This document shows positions 8,735 through 17,183 of a stretch of 64,000 bases of DNA, piece after piece. Position numbers and translations under genes: made by a program. Each line of letters begins with the position of its first letter. The first letter of the stretch is position 1. A model generated the notes under the pieces. It ran no database searches, had not been told where the DNA came from, and saw only the letters and a list, made by a program, of their open reading frames with translations. This DNA comes from Myxococcus dinghuensis (GTDB lineage Bacteria; Myxococcota; Myxococcia; Myxococcales; Myxococcaceae): NCBI RefSeq assembly GCF_024198235.1, contig NZ_JAKCFB010000016.1, forward strand, positions 62,001-126,000, read 5' to 3'.

Positions 8735-9988
8735 TCAGAACCGCTTGAAGAGCAACACCGCGTTGGTGCCGCCGAATCCGAACGAGTTGCTCATCACCGC
8801 GTCCACCCGGGCCTCGCGCGCCTGGTTGGGCACGTAGTCCAGGTCGCAGTCCGGATCCGCGCTCGTCTGGTTGATGGTGGGGGGCAGCGCGTTGCGCGAC
8901 AGCACCAGCGCGCTGACCACGCCCTCGTAGCCACCCGCCGCGCCGAGCATGTGGCCCGTCATGGACTTGGTCGACGACACGGCCAGCTTGCGCGCGTGGT
9001 CACCGAACACCGCCTTGATGGCCTTGGTCTCGTTCGCGTCGTTGAACGGCGTGGAGGTGCCGTGCGCGTTGATGTAGCCGACCTCGTCCGGCCGCATGCC
9101 CGCGGACTCCAGCGCCAGGCGCATGCAGCGCGCCGCGCCTTCGCCTTCCGGCGCCGGCTGCGTCACGTGGTAGGCGTCCGAGTTGGCCCCGTAGCCCACC
9201 AGCTCCGCGAGGATGCGGGCGCCGCGCTTCTTGGCGGCCTCCATCTCCTCCAGGACCAGGATGCCCGCGCCCTCGCCCATGACGAAGCCGTCACGGTCCT
9301 TGTCGAACGGCCGGCTGGCCGCCGTCGGGTCGTCGTTGCGCGTGGACAGCGCCTTCATCACGGAGAAGCCACCCACGCCCAGCGGGGTGATGGCCGCCTC
9401 CGCGCCACCGGCGATGGCCGCGTCCGTCTCGCCCAGCTTGATGGACTTCCAGGCCTCGCCGATGGCGTGGGCGCTGGTCGCGCAAGCGGAGACGGGCGCC
9501 CAGTTGGGCCCCTTGCAGTTGTACTTCATCGAGATGAGGCCGGGGGCCATGTTGATGATCATCTGGATGATGAAGAAGGGCGACAGCCGGTCGAACCCCT
9601 TCTCCAGGCCCTTGCGGTGCTGCTCCTCGAGGGAGGCGATCCCGCCGATGCCCGACCCGACGATGACGCCCACCTTCTCCGGCGTGTACCCATGGGGCAC
9701 GTCCGGACCGATGGGCAGCCCCGACTCCTTCACCGCCATCTCCGCGGCGGCCAGGGCGTACTGGGCGTAGAGGTCCATCCGGCGCACCTCGCGCCGGTCG
9801 ATGAACTTCTCCGCCTCGAAATCCTTCACCTCGCCGGCGATTCGCGTGTCGAGCTTCCCGGTGTCGAAGCGGGTGATGGGTGAGATACCCGACTTACCGG
9901 CAAGCAACGTCTGCCAGTTCTTCTCGGTGCCTGTGCCCAGTGCCGAGATGACCCCGGTACCGGTGATGACGACTCGACGGTGTGACAC
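8735..9988 (-). CDS. fabF: 3-oxoacyl-ACP synthase II (FabF)
   Basis: FabF is the elongating beta-ketoacyl-ACP synthase of type II fatty acid synthesis. The 417-residue protein carries the Cys-His-His triad: C169 in [15 protein letters not shown]309 in [11 protein letters not shown] and H346 in [12 protein letters not shown]. Translation starts at GTG with GGAGAGGA a few bases upstream. It follows acpP by 84 bp, and that gap contains a small GC-rich hairpin. Confidence 0.97.
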   Translation of the reverse strand: MSHRRVVITGTGVISALGTGTEKNWQTLLAGKSGISPITRFDTGKLDTRIAGEVKDFEAEKFIDRREVRRMDLYAQYALAAAEMAVKESGLPIGPDVPHGYTPEKVGVIVGSGIGGIASLEEQHRKGLEKGFDRLSPFFIIQMIINMAPGLISMKYNCKGPNWAPVSACATSAHAIGEAWKSIKLGETDAAIAGGAEAAITPLGVGGFSVMKALSTRNDDPTAASRPFDKDRDGFVMGEGAGILVLEEMEAAKKRGARILAELVGYGANSDAYHVTQPAPEGEGAARCMRLALESAGMRPDEVGYINAHGTSTPFNDANETKAIKAVFGDHARKLAVSSTKSMTGHMLGAAGGYEGVVSALVLSRNALPPTINQTSADPDCDLDYVPNQAREARVDAVMSNSFGFGGTNAVLLFKRF

Positions 9989-10021
9989 GGTCCTCTCCGG
10001 TGGCGCCTGGGACGCCGGGCA

Positions 10022-10040
10022 CGCCGCGTTCGACGCGGCG
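10022..10040 (-). repeat. GC hairpin between acpP and fabF
   Basis: CGCCGCGT and ACGCGGCG form a perfect 8-bp stem with a 3-nt loop in the 84-bp acpP-fabF gap. There is no T-run after it on the minus strand, so it is more likely a transcript-stabilising or partial-attenuation element than a full terminator. It could lower fabF expression relative to acpP. Confidence 0.4.
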
Positions 10041-10072
10041 AAGCCCCGCCCCCCGGCACGCCGTGTTGCTGA

Positions 10073-10315
10073 CTACTTCTTGTGATTGGTGATGTAGTTG
10101 ATGGCGTCGCCGACGGTCTTGATGTTCTCGGCCTCTTCGTCGGGGATCTCGACCTCGAACTCCTCCTCCATCGCCATCACGAGCTCCACGATGTCGAGGC
10201 TGTCGGCGCCCAGATCCTCGATGAAGGAAGACTCGACCTTGATCTCATCCTCTCCCACGCCGAGCTGATCGGCGATGATGCCCTTGACCTTGGTCTCAAT
10301 TGCGGACGTCGACAT
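10073..10315 (-). CDS. acpP: Acyl carrier protein
   Basis: The acyl carrier protein holds growing acyl chains on a phosphopantetheine arm. The 80-residue acidic protein has S39 in the motif [10 protein letters not shown], which is the attachment site, and typical helix II/III residues. The ATG chosen has GGAGGG 10 nt upstream. It lies between fabG and fabF with its own candidate promoter in the 105-bp gap after fabG, as expected for a very abundant protein. Confidence 0.98.
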   Translation of the reverse strand: MSTSAIETKVKGIIADQLGVGEDEIKVESSFIEDLGADSLDIVELVMAMEEEFEVEIPDEEAENIKTVGDAINYITNHKK

Positions 10316-10384
10316 AAGTGCTGAACCCTCCAGGAACCAGATGTAGGCCCGGAAGGCTTCCCGAGCCCTGTCGAAAGCCGGCGC

Positions 10385-10413
10385 GGTATATCCCACGGCC
10401 GGCGCCAATCCAA
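10385..10413 (-). promoter_or_regulatory. Candidate sigma-70-type promoter of acpP
   Basis: On the minus strand TTGGAT (10413-10408) and TATACC (10390-10385) are separated by exactly 17 bp, giving a predicted start about 60 nt before the acpP ATG. Both hexamers match the vegetative consensus at four positions. It is the only good pair seen in the fabG-acpP gap. Confidence 0.5.
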
Positions 10414-10420
10414 CCTTGGG

Positions 10421-11167
10421 TTACATGTACATGCCGCCGTTGACCCGGAGCACCTCGCCGGTGATGTAGGAGGAAGCGTCACCCGAGAGGAAGAGGACGG
10501 CCTGGGCCACCTCCTCCGGGTTGCCCAGGCGTCCCAGGGGGATGCCCTCCAACATCTTCTGGCGGAGTTCGTCGCTCAGGTGGGACGTCATGTCCGTCCC
10601 GATGAAGCCCGGGGACACGGCGTTCACCCGGATGTTGCGGCTGGACAGCTCCCGGGCCACCGACTTGGTGAGCCCGATGAGGCCTGCTTTGGAGGCCGAG
10701 TAGGCCGCCTGCCCCACGTTGCCCATCTCCCCCACGACGGAGGTGACGTTGACGATGGCGCCCGAGCGCTGCTTCATCATGGGACGGCTGGCGGCGCGGA
10801 TGAGGGCGAAGGCGCCCTTCAGGTTGGTGTCCAGCTGCTTGTCCCAGTCGTCGTCCTTCACGCGCATGACCAGGCCGTCCACCGCCATGCCGGCGTTGTT
10901 GACGAGCACGTCCAGCCGCCCGTGCGTCTTGACGACCCCCTCGATGGCGTTGGCGCACGCGATGGCGTCCGACACGTCGAACTTCAACGCCTCCGCCTTC
11001 GCGCCCGCCGCCTGCAGCAGGCCCACCGTCTCCTGGGCCGCAGCCTCGTTGCCCGCATAGCTGATGACGACGGTGGAGGCGCCCGCCTTGGCGAAGCCCA
11101 CCGCGATGGACCTGCCGATGCCCCGCGAACCGCCGGTGACCAGCACCACCTTGTCCTTGAAGCTCAT
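10421..11167 (-). CDS. fabG: 3-oxoacyl-ACP reductase FabG
   Basis: FabG is the NADPH-dependent reductase of fatty acid elongation. This 248-residue short-chain dehydrogenase has TGGSRGIG at residues 11-18, NNAG at about 90-93 and the catalytic S143, Y156, K160. The C-terminal YITGEVLRVNGGMYM is typical of FabG rather than other SDRs. It starts 4 bp after the fabD stop. Confidence 0.96.
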   Translation of the reverse strand: MSFKDKVVLVTGGSRGIGRSIAVGFAKAGASTVVISYAGNEAAAQETVGLLQAAGAKAEALKFDVSDAIACANAIEGVVKTHGRLDVLVNNAGMAVDGLVMRVKDDDWDKQLDTNLKGAFALIRAASRPMMKQRSGAIVNVTSVVGEMGNVGQAAYSASKAGLIGLTKSVARELSSRNIRVNAVSPGFIGTDMTSHLSDELRQKMLEGIPLGRLGNPEEVAQAVLFLSGDASSYITGEVLRVNGGMYM

Positions 11168-11171
11168 GCGC

Positions 11172-12104
11172 TCACCCCAGCGCCGCGAGCACCTTCTCCA
11201 GGCTCGCGGCGTCCTCGACGTTGAAGGTTTCGATGTCCTTCGTGATGCGCTTGACCAGACCGCACAGCACCTTGCCCGGACCCAGCTCCACCACGCGCGT
11301 GACGCCCTCTGCCTTGAGCGCCTCCACGCATTCGATCCACCGCACCGGCGAACTCACCTGCTCCAGGAGGAGCGGCACCACCCGCGCCGCGTCCGCGTTG
11401 GGGCGGGCCTCCACGTTCGTCACCACCGGGACGGACGGGGCGCCCACCTTCATGCTCCCCAGCACCGCCGCCAGCCGGGGCTTCACCGGCTCCATCAGCG
11501 CGCAGTGGAAGGGCGCGGACACCGGCAGGGGCATGACGCGCTTGGCGCCCGCCTCCTTGCACTTCGCCCCGGCGCGCTCCACCGCCGCCGCGTCGCCGGC
11601 GATCACCGTCTGCTCGGGCGAGTTGTAGTTGGCCGGGGCGACGACCTGCCCCTCCGCCGCCGCGTCACAGGCCGCCTTCACCTTGCCCGGCTCCAGCCCC
11701 AGCACCGCCGCCATGGCCCCCACGCCCGCCGGCACCGCCTCCTGCATGAAGGTGCCACGCGCGCGCACCGCCCGGGCCGCGTCGCCCAGGTTCAGCGAGC
11801 CCGCCGCCACCAGCGCCGAGTACTCACCCAGCGAGTGCCCCGCGACGAACGCCGCCGCCGGCCCCCGCTTGGAGAAGACCGCGTGCGCCGCCACGGACAC
11901 CGTCAGGATGGCCGGCTGCGTGTTCGCCGTCAGCTTCAGCGCGTCTTCTGGCCCCTCGAAGCAAAGGTTGGAGAGCTTCTCCCCGAGCGCATCGTCGACG
12001 GCCTCGAAGACGGCGCGGGCCTCGGGGAACTTCTCGAAGAGGTCCTTGCCCATCCCCACGGCCTGACTGCCCTGCCCGGGAAACACGAATGCGACCTTCG
12101 CCAT
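11172..12104 (-). CDS. fabD: Malonyl-CoA:ACP transacylase FabD
   Basis: FabD moves malonyl from CoA to ACP to feed chain extension. The 310-residue protein has FPGQGSQ at the N terminus, the nucleophile S91 in GHSLGEYSAL and H200 in SAPFH. Start ATG follows a GGAGG at a rather long 12-nt spacing. The 257 bp between plsX and this gene, where fabH normally sits, contain no recognisable ketoacyl synthase. Confidence 0.96.
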   Translation of the reverse strand: MAKVAFVFPGQGSQAVGMGKDLFEKFPEARAVFEAVDDALGEKLSNLCFEGPEDALKLTANTQPAILTVSVAAHAVFSKRGPAAAFVAGHSLGEYSALVAAGSLNLGDAARAVRARGTFMQEAVPAGVGAMAAVLGLEPGKVKAACDAAAEGQVVAPANYNSPEQTVIAGDAAAVERAGAKCKEAGAKRVMPLPVSAPFHCALMEPVKPRLAAVLGSMKVGAPSVPVVTNVEARPNADAARVVPLLLEQVSSPVRWIECVEALKAEGVTRVVELGPGKVLCGLVKRITKDIETFNVEDAASLEKVLAALG

Positions 12105-12361
12105 GTGCGGTCTCTGCCTCCTGATACGACTCGATTCCTGTCCTACCTGGCGGTCCTACCGGCGCGTCACCGCGCCACCTCGTGGCAGGTCCGCCCGCAC
12201 GGGGAACCCCGCGCCTCGCGTCGCTCCCGCGCCTTCACGCGCCGCGGCCCACCAACCTGGGAGGAGGCCACGTCCTGGGAGCACTTCGCGCTGCGCCACA
12301 TCCTTGCCACGAGGGTTCTCCAGAAGAGATTCGTCGGAACCCAACGCCCGGGCTCCGCTCT

Positions 12362-13423
12362 CTAATCGGAAACAACCTCGTCTGTCGCCCTTTTTCCCCT
12401 CTGGTGGGTAGGAAGCCAGACCCCGGCCTTTTCGATGCAACGCGTCAGCTCCTCCTGGAGCCCCCCCTGCGCGGCCGCGAGCGCGGCCCCCAGCGCGTTG
12501 TGGAGGGCCCGGGGAGAAGAGCGGCCATGCGCCACGATGCCCACCCCGCGAATCCCGAGGAGGGGCGCGCCGCCGTACTCGGCGTAGTCCACCACGCGGC
12601 GCAGGCCCGCCAGGGCCTTCTGGAGCAGCAGCGCCCCCAGCTTCTCCGACAAGCCGCCGCGCTTCTCGATGGCCTGCCGCAACAGGCCGATGACGCCCAT
12701 GCCCACGCCCTCGGATGTCTTGAGGACGACATTTCCGGTGAAGCCGTCCGTCACCACCACCTGGACGTCGCCGGAGAACAGGTCCTTGCCCTCCACGTAG
12801 CCGGCGAAGTCCAGGTCGGACTGGCGCAGGAGGTCGCTCGCCTCACGGGTCAGCGGCGTGCCCTTCGACGGCTCCTCGCCATTGGAGAGCACCGCCACCC
12901 GGGGCCGGGCCACGCCCTGGCGCACGCGCACGTACGCCTCGCCCATGACGGCGAACTGGGCCAGGTGCGAGGGCTTGCAGTCGACGTTCGCCCCCGCGTC
13001 CAGCAGCAGGCAGCGCCCGCCCCCCTTGAGCGCGGGGAAGAGCGTGGCGATGGCCGGCCGCTCCACCCCCGGCAGCCGCCCCAGGGTGAGCAGCCCGCCC
13101 GCCATGACGGCGCCCGAGTTGCCGGCGGAGACGAGCGCGTCGCCCTGCCCGTCTCGCACCAGCTCGAAGCCCACGCGCAGGGAGGAGTCGCGCTTGCGGC
13201 GGAAGGCGGTGGAGGCGTGGTCGTCCATCTCCACCACCTCCGAGGCGTGGTGGACGCGCACGTTGGTGGGGGGACGGGCCTTGCCCAGCAGGGGGCCGAT
13301 CCGGGCCGTGTCCCCCACGAGGATGACCTCGTGGTCCGGGTGGGCCCGGGCGAAGAGCACCGCGCCCTCCACCGGCGCGTCCGGGGCGAGGTCGCCCCCC
13401 ATCGCGTCCAGCACCAGCCTCAT
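12362..13423 (-). CDS. plsX: Phosphate acyltransferase PlsX
   Basis: PlsX makes acyl-phosphate from acyl-ACP, the first step of phospholipid synthesis in the PlsX/PlsY route. The 353-residue protein starts MRLVLDAMGGDLAPDA and contains SAGNSGAVMAGG, LLDAGANVDCKP and VVVTDGFTGNVVLK, all conserved in the family. The start was taken at the DAMGGD motif; the upstream in-frame extension lacks coding character. It is the first gene of the fab cluster and lies head to head with rpmF across a 452-bp gap. Confidence 0.96.
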   Translation of the reverse strand: MRLVLDAMGGDLAPDAPVEGAVLFARAHPDHEVILVGDTARIGPLLGKARPPTNVRVHHASEVVEMDDHASTAFRRKRDSSLRVGFELVRDGQGDALVSAGNSGAVMAGGLLTLGRLPGVERPAIATLFPALKGGGRCLLLDAGANVDCKPSHLAQFAVMGEAYVRVRQGVARPRVAVLSNGEEPSKGTPLTREASDLLRQSDLDFAGYVEGKDLFSGDVQVVVTDGFTGNVVLKTSEGVGMGVIGLLRQAIEKRGGLSEKLGALLLQKALAGLRRVVDYAEYGGAPLLGIRGVGIVAHGRSSPRALHNALGAALAAAQGGLQEELTRCIEKAGVWLPTHQRGKRATDEVVSD

Positions 13424-13875
13424 CCCCGTCGCCCCGTCGTCTGTGTGCGTGCCATACCCCGGCCCTGCCCGCCCCTCCGGGGGCCGGGCGGCGCGCAGCA
13501 CACCAGGAAGCCCCCAGGGGGGCAACGACTGGCTGAAGGCCCCGCCCGGGTGCGCACAGGTGCGAACGCACGGGGTGGCCCGCGCCGCGCTGATCCCGGA
13601 CCCGGGAGGATGCGGGGGCGCGGGAGGACGTTGTCGCGGTGTCCCGGCTCGGGTATCACCCGGCGGGGAGGCGGCGGCGTCCCTCCGTGGGGGAGCCCAC
13701 TTCGGGAGATCTCGCGCATTGACTCGGGCCTTTCGAGCCGCTAGGTTCCGCCGCCTTTCAAGCCGGACAGGGAGTACGCGAGTTGATCGCGACCGCTTCC
13801 CTGGATCGGTGTTGGACCGACATGTTGCGCAGGGAGCCGGGGACCCCGGCACAGCGCGTGAGACAGAGGTGAGCC
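13424..13875. other. Intergenic region between plsX and rpmF (452 bp)
   Basis: This gap between divergent plsX and rpmF holds no convincing gene on either strand. It contains the rpmF promoter near 13719-13747 and presumably the plsX-fab promoter, for which I see no clear consensus pair. The sequence is GC-rich with a few short inverted repeats. Confidence 0.6.
13719..13747 (+). promoter_or_regulatory. Candidate sigma-70-type promoter of rpmF
   Basis: TTGACT (13719-13724) and TAGGTT (13742-13747) are separated by 17 bp. This is one of the better vegetative promoter matches in the window and predicts a 5' leader of about 120 nt before the rpmF GTG start. Confidence 0.55.
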
Positions 13876-14064
13876 GTGGGTGTCCCCAAGAAGCGTACTT
13901 CCAAGATGCGTCGTGACCGCCGCCGCGCGGCGAACAACAACCTGCGCACCGCCGTGCAGGTGACCAAGTGCCCGAACTGCAAGGAGCCGGTGATGCCGCA
14001 CCGCGCCTGCACCTCCTGCGGGCAGTACAAGGGCCGCGAGCTGCTGCCCCAGGCCGAGGGCTGA
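13876..14064 (+). CDS. rpmF: 50S ribosomal protein L32
   Basis: L32 is a small zinc-ribbon protein of the large ribosomal subunit. The 62-residue basic protein starts GTG-GGT-GTC-CCC (MGVPKKRTSK), has an Arg-rich N terminus and two zinc knuckles, C32/C35 and C45/C48. A GGTGA lies just upstream. In most bacteria rpmF lies between yceD and plsX in one operon. Here it is on the opposite strand, converging on yceD, with its own promoter and terminator. Confidence 0.96.
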   Translation: MGVPKKRTSKMRRDRRRAANNNLRTAVQVTKCPNCKEPVMPHRACTSCGQYKGRELLPQAEG

Positions 14065-14076
14065 AGTCTCCTCGCT

Positions 14077-14097
14077 GACGCCCACCCGTTGGGCGTC
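14077..14097 (+). repeat. Hairpin just after rpmF
   Basis: GACGCCCA and TGGGCGTC form a perfect 8-bp stem with a 5-nt loop, starting 13 nt after the rpmF stop. It has no T-run and may protect the mRNA end or assist the terminator that follows. Confidence 0.5.
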
Positions 14098-14107
14098 GTG
14101 GAGGACC

Positions 14108-14151
14108 AGGGCCGCGCCTCTCCTCTGGAGGGGTCGCGGCCCTCGCCTTTT
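14108..14151 (+). terminator. Rho-independent terminator of rpmF
   Basis: AGGGCCGCG and CGCGGCCCT form a perfect 9-bp outer stem. It is extended inward by a CCTCTCC/GGAGGGG stem with one wobble and closed by a 3-nt loop. A TTTT run follows at 14148-14151. Position and strand fit rpmF, which converges on yceD. Confidence 0.75.
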
Positions 14152-14194
14152 CGGGCCCCCGCCGTGGCAGGGGCCCCACGTTCCCACCGCGGCG

Positions 14195-14803
14195 TCAGTT
14201 GCTCAGCTTGATGTTCTTGAGCGGCGCCAGGCGCGGATCCACGGGCTTCGTGTCGCACTGGCACGTCGCCTCGTTGCGGTTGATGCCGCACTGCGGGCAC
14301 AGCCCCTTGCAGTCGTCCTTGCAGACGGCGTTCATGGGCAGGGCCAGCAGCAGCTGCTCCCGGACGATGGGGTCCAGGTCGATGACCTTCCCGTCGAAGA
14401 CCTCCTGGTCCGCGTCGTCCATCGTGAAGGAGCCGCCGGATTCGGACTGGTGGCGCTCCTTCTTCTCCATGGCCCCCTCGTCGTCCGAGTCGTCCTTGAA
14501 GTCGTCTCCACGGACGAGCGACTCCGGAACCAGGTTCAGGGTGAAGGACACGGGCACCGCCAGCTCCACGTCCTTCAGGCAGCGCTTGCAGGGGCTCGTC
14601 ACGTCCGCCGTGAAGCGCCCCTCCAGCAGCACGCCGCCGCTCAGCTTGCGCAGCGACGCCTTGAGCTGGGACGGACGGGTGGGCCGAAAGCCGGTGTCCT
14701 GGCCGCCCTCCGACCCCGACAGCGCGGCATTCAACAGTTCGAGACCGACGGGCTCATCGAGCTTCAGCCCCGCCTCATGGATTTGTTCAACCTTTACGAG
14801 CAT
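14195..14803 (-). CDS. yceD: YceD/DUF177 family protein
   Basis: YceD-family proteins are conserved with rpmF in bacteria and are linked to 23S rRNA/ribosome assembly. The 202-residue protein has SPCKRCL in the middle, an acidic insert around 100-120, and the C-terminal cysteine cluster CKDDCKGLCPQCG followed by DPRLAPLKNI. The Cys groups look able to bind zinc. It faces rpmF tail to tail, which is unusual; the family normally sits upstream of rpmF in the same operon. Confidence 0.88.
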   Translation of the reverse strand: MLVKVEQIHEAGLKLDEPVGLELLNAALSGSEGGQDTGFRPTRPSQLKASLRKLSGGVLLEGRFTADVTSPCKRCLKDVELAVPVSFTLNLVPESLVRGDDFKDDSDDEGAMEKKERHQSESGGSFTMDDADQEVFDGKVIDLDPIVREQLLLALPMNAVCKDDCKGLCPQCGINRNEATCQCDTKPVDPRLAPLKNIKLSN

Positions 14804-14966
14804 TTACGTGACTTCCAGGCAAAAATGGGCGGGGAACATAGAGGGAGGCCCCTCGACCGTCAACACGCCCGGGTTCGACGCCACCACGCAGATGTCACCG
14901 CGCCGTCACCCTGGACGATACGGCCCTCGTGGATCCTCCCGACAACGCTTTGATAGGGTCGGTTCG

Positions 14967-15893
14967 ATGCACAGGCACGATTTGCCGTCGCGGCTGGGGG
15001 TCCTCCTCCTGGTGATGGGCCTCGCGGCGCCCCCCGGACTCGCCCACAACCTCTTCCCGCCGCCCGCCCTCTCGCAGCTCGGGCCGGCGAGCCCCGAAAT
15101 CACCCGCGCCCGCGAGCAGATCGACAACGGCGAGTTCGAGGAGGCCCGGCGCACGCTGCAGGCCGGGCTCGACGCGCCGGACGTCACGGATGATCAGCTC
15201 GTGGAGCTCTACCGCCTGCTCGGCCTCACCGCCCTGTACCTGGGCGACGAGAACCAGGCCCGCGAGGCCTACGAGAAGCTGCTCCAGGCCCGGCCGGACT
15301 ACGAGCTGCCGCGCACCGCGCCGCCGAAGCTGCGCGCGCTCTACGCCCGCATCAAGGAGGACATCCGCAGCCGCCGGGTGCGCCCGGTGACGCTGGACGT
15401 GTCCCCCGTCCCCAACTCCCGGGGGGGCCAGCCGCTGGAGGTGTCCGCCACCATCCAGGAGCTGGCGCTGGGCGCCCGCGCGCGCATGTTCTACCGGCGC
15501 GCCGGAGACCAGGCCTACAACTCCGTCGACTTCGTCAAGGACCGCAACGACAAGGAGCAGTTCCGCGCGGTGGTGCCCGCGTACGACGTGCCCGCGGAGT
15601 CGGAGCCCTACGAGGTCGAGTACTACTTCGAGGTCGCGGACGCCGCGCAGCGCCGGCTGGCCGGCCGCGGTGACTCGTTCCAGCCGCTGATGTTCCAGGT
15701 GCTGCCGCAGCAGCAGACGGCCGCCGCGGACGGCGAGGTCTCCTCGGGCCGCCCCTGGTACAAGAGCCCCTGGCTCTGGGTGGCCGTGGGCGCGGTGGCC
15801 ATCGGCGGCACCGCGGGCGTGGTGGCCCTCTCCTCCTCCGAGGACCGGGGCCGCGTCCCCATCACCATCCGCGTGGACCCCTCCCAGCCATGA
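14967..15893 (+). CDS. TPR-like exported protein with C-terminal membrane anchor
   Basis: A 308-residue protein with an N-terminal signal sequence (about 1-26, ending near GLAHN). A helical TPR-type region follows (about 40-115: ITRAREQIDNGEFEEARRTL, ALYLGDENQAREAYEKLL). A beta-rich domain at about 130-245 contains EVSATIQELALGARARMFYRR, and a transmembrane helix lies near the C terminus (about 270-290). It overlaps the next lipoprotein gene by ATGA. Proteins of this build are common in myxobacterial envelopes; the precise function is not known. The start was set at the ATG before the signal sequence. Confidence 0.8.
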   Translation: MHRHDLPSRLGVLLLVMGLAAPPGLAHNLFPPPALSQLGPASPEITRAREQIDNGEFEEARRTLQAGLDAPDVTDDQLVELYRLLGLTALYLGDENQAREAYEKLLQARPDYELPRTAPPKLRALYARIKEDIRSRRVRPVTLDVSPVPNSRGGQPLEVSATIQELALGARARMFYRRAGDQAYNSVDFVKDRNDKEQFRAVVPAYDVPAESEPYEVEYYFEVADAAQRRLAGRGDSFQPLMFQVLPQQQTAAADGEVSSGRPWYKSPWLWVAVGAVAIGGTAGVVALSSSEDRGRVPITIRVDPSQP

Positions 15894-16399
15894 GCCCCTC
15901 CTCCCTCAAGCTGCTGCCCCTGGCCGCCCTGCTGTGCGGCTGCGGCCCCGAGTCCTCCGGCCCCACGGGCCGCTTCGGCCTGGACGTGGTCATGTCGAGC
16001 GCCGTCGCCAACGAGGTGCACGCGCTCCAGGTCACCGTGCTCACGCGCGGCTCGAGCCGCAGCTGCACCGAGCTGCAGCGCACCTGCCTCAACTCGCAGG
16101 TCAAGCGCGAGGACATGGTCGCCCTCCAGGACGCGCGCGGCAACGAAGGGCGCGCGCTGCGCTTCACCGTGGACCTGGCGGCCATGCAGAACGGCGGCAG
16201 CCAGTCGCTGGACGTGGACGTGCCGGTGGGGCGCGACTACGCGCTCGTCATCGAGGCCATGGCCGTGGGCAGCCCGTCGCGCTTCCTGGGCAGCTCCTGC
16301 AACTACCTCAAGGTGGTCAACTCCGGGGACAACGCGCCCCTGGTGGCCGCCCCCCTGGTGCTGACCGAGCAGTCCTGCGATCCGTCCATCGCTCCCTGA
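15890..16399 (+). CDS. Putative lipoprotein
   Basis: A 169-residue protein translationally coupled to the TPR-like gene. The N terminus PLAALLCGCG gives a plausible lipobox with lipidated C18. The mature part is beta-rich with four cysteines (two near residues 58-66 and two near the C terminus), probably disulfide-bonded. No family was recognised. Co-location suggests that it forms an envelope complex with the TPR-like membrane protein. Confidence 0.75.
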   Translation: MSPSSLKLLPLAALLCGCGPESSGPTGRFGLDVVMSSAVANEVHALQVTVLTRGSSRSCTELQRTCLNSQVKREDMVALQDARGNEGRALRFTVDLAAMQNGGSQSLDVDVPVGRDYALVIEAMAVGSPSRFLGSSCNYLKVVNSGDNAPLVAAPLVLTEQSCDPSIAP

Positions 16400-16493
16400 G
16401 CGGGTGGCCGCCCACGCCGCCGGGTAGCGCGCGCGCCCCGCGCCCGGCGGCCCGAGCCGCTACACCTCATCATCGAGTTTCGAGAGGACCTTC

Positions 16494-17174
16494 ATGACCC
16501 GCATCCTGATCATCGAGGACGAGCAGGACCTGGCCGGGCTCGTCGAGTACAACCTGCGCGCGGCCGGCTTCGACACGGAGACGGCGAACACCGGCGCGGG
16601 GGGACTGGCGCGCGCCCGGGCCAACCCGCCGGACCTGCTGCTGCTGGACCTGATGCTGCCGGACATCGCCGGCGGCGAGGTGCTGCGCATGCTCAAGCAG
16701 GACCCGGAGCTGCGCAAGACGTCCGTCATCATCGTCAGCGCCAAGGGCCAGGAGTCCGACCGCGTCCTGGGCCTGGAGCTGGGCGCGGACGACTACGTGG
16801 TGAAGCCCTTCTCCGTCCGGGAGCTGCTCCTGCGCGTCAAGGCGGTGCTGCGGCGCGCGGACGCCGAGGAGGGCCCCGCCCAGGTGCTCGGCGCGGGCGA
16901 CATCGCCCTGGACACCTCGCGCCACCAGGTGCGCGTGAAGGACGTGGAGGTGGTGCTCACCGCCCTGGAGTTCCGCCTGCTGCGCACGCTGCTGGAGCGC
17001 AGCGACCGGGTGCAGACGCGCGAGGTGCTCCTGTCCGACGTCTGGGGCATCCAGGCGGAGATCCACACCCGCACGGTGGACACGCACATCAAGCGGCTGC
17101 GCGAGAAGCTCGGCCCCGCCGGCGACATCATCGAGACGGTGCGCGGCGTCGGCTACAAGCTCAGCCCTCCCTGA
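16494..17174 (+). CDS. phoB: OmpR/PhoB-family response regulator
   Basis: A DNA-binding response regulator of 226 residues. The receiver (1-120) has phosphoacceptor D52 in LLDLMLP and a YVVKPF motif. The C-terminal winged helix (about 130-225) has LTALEFRLLRTLLER, TRTVDTHIKRLREKLG and RGVGYKL. It lies 9 bp upstream of a PhoR-type kinase, so the pair forms a complete two-component system. The PhoB label rests on close resemblance to PhoB/PhoP and the PhoR partner; a different signal is possible. Confidence 0.88.
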   Translation: MTRILIIEDEQDLAGLVEYNLRAAGFDTETANTGAGGLARARANPPDLLLLDLMLPDIAGGEVLRMLKQDPELRKTSVIIVSAKGQESDRVLGLELGADDYVVKPFSVRELLLRVKAVLRRADAEEGPAQVLGAGDIALDTSRHQVRVKDVEVVLTALEFRLLRTLLERSDRVQTREVLLSDVWGIQAEIHTRTVDTHIKRLREKLGPAGDIIETVRGVGYKLSPP

Positions 17175-17183
17175 CCCACCGCC

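Noticed and set aside
12156-12440. Possible fabH remnant between plsX and fabD
   Set aside because: The minus-strand frame here is Arg/Gly-rich and shows no ketoacyl synthase motif.
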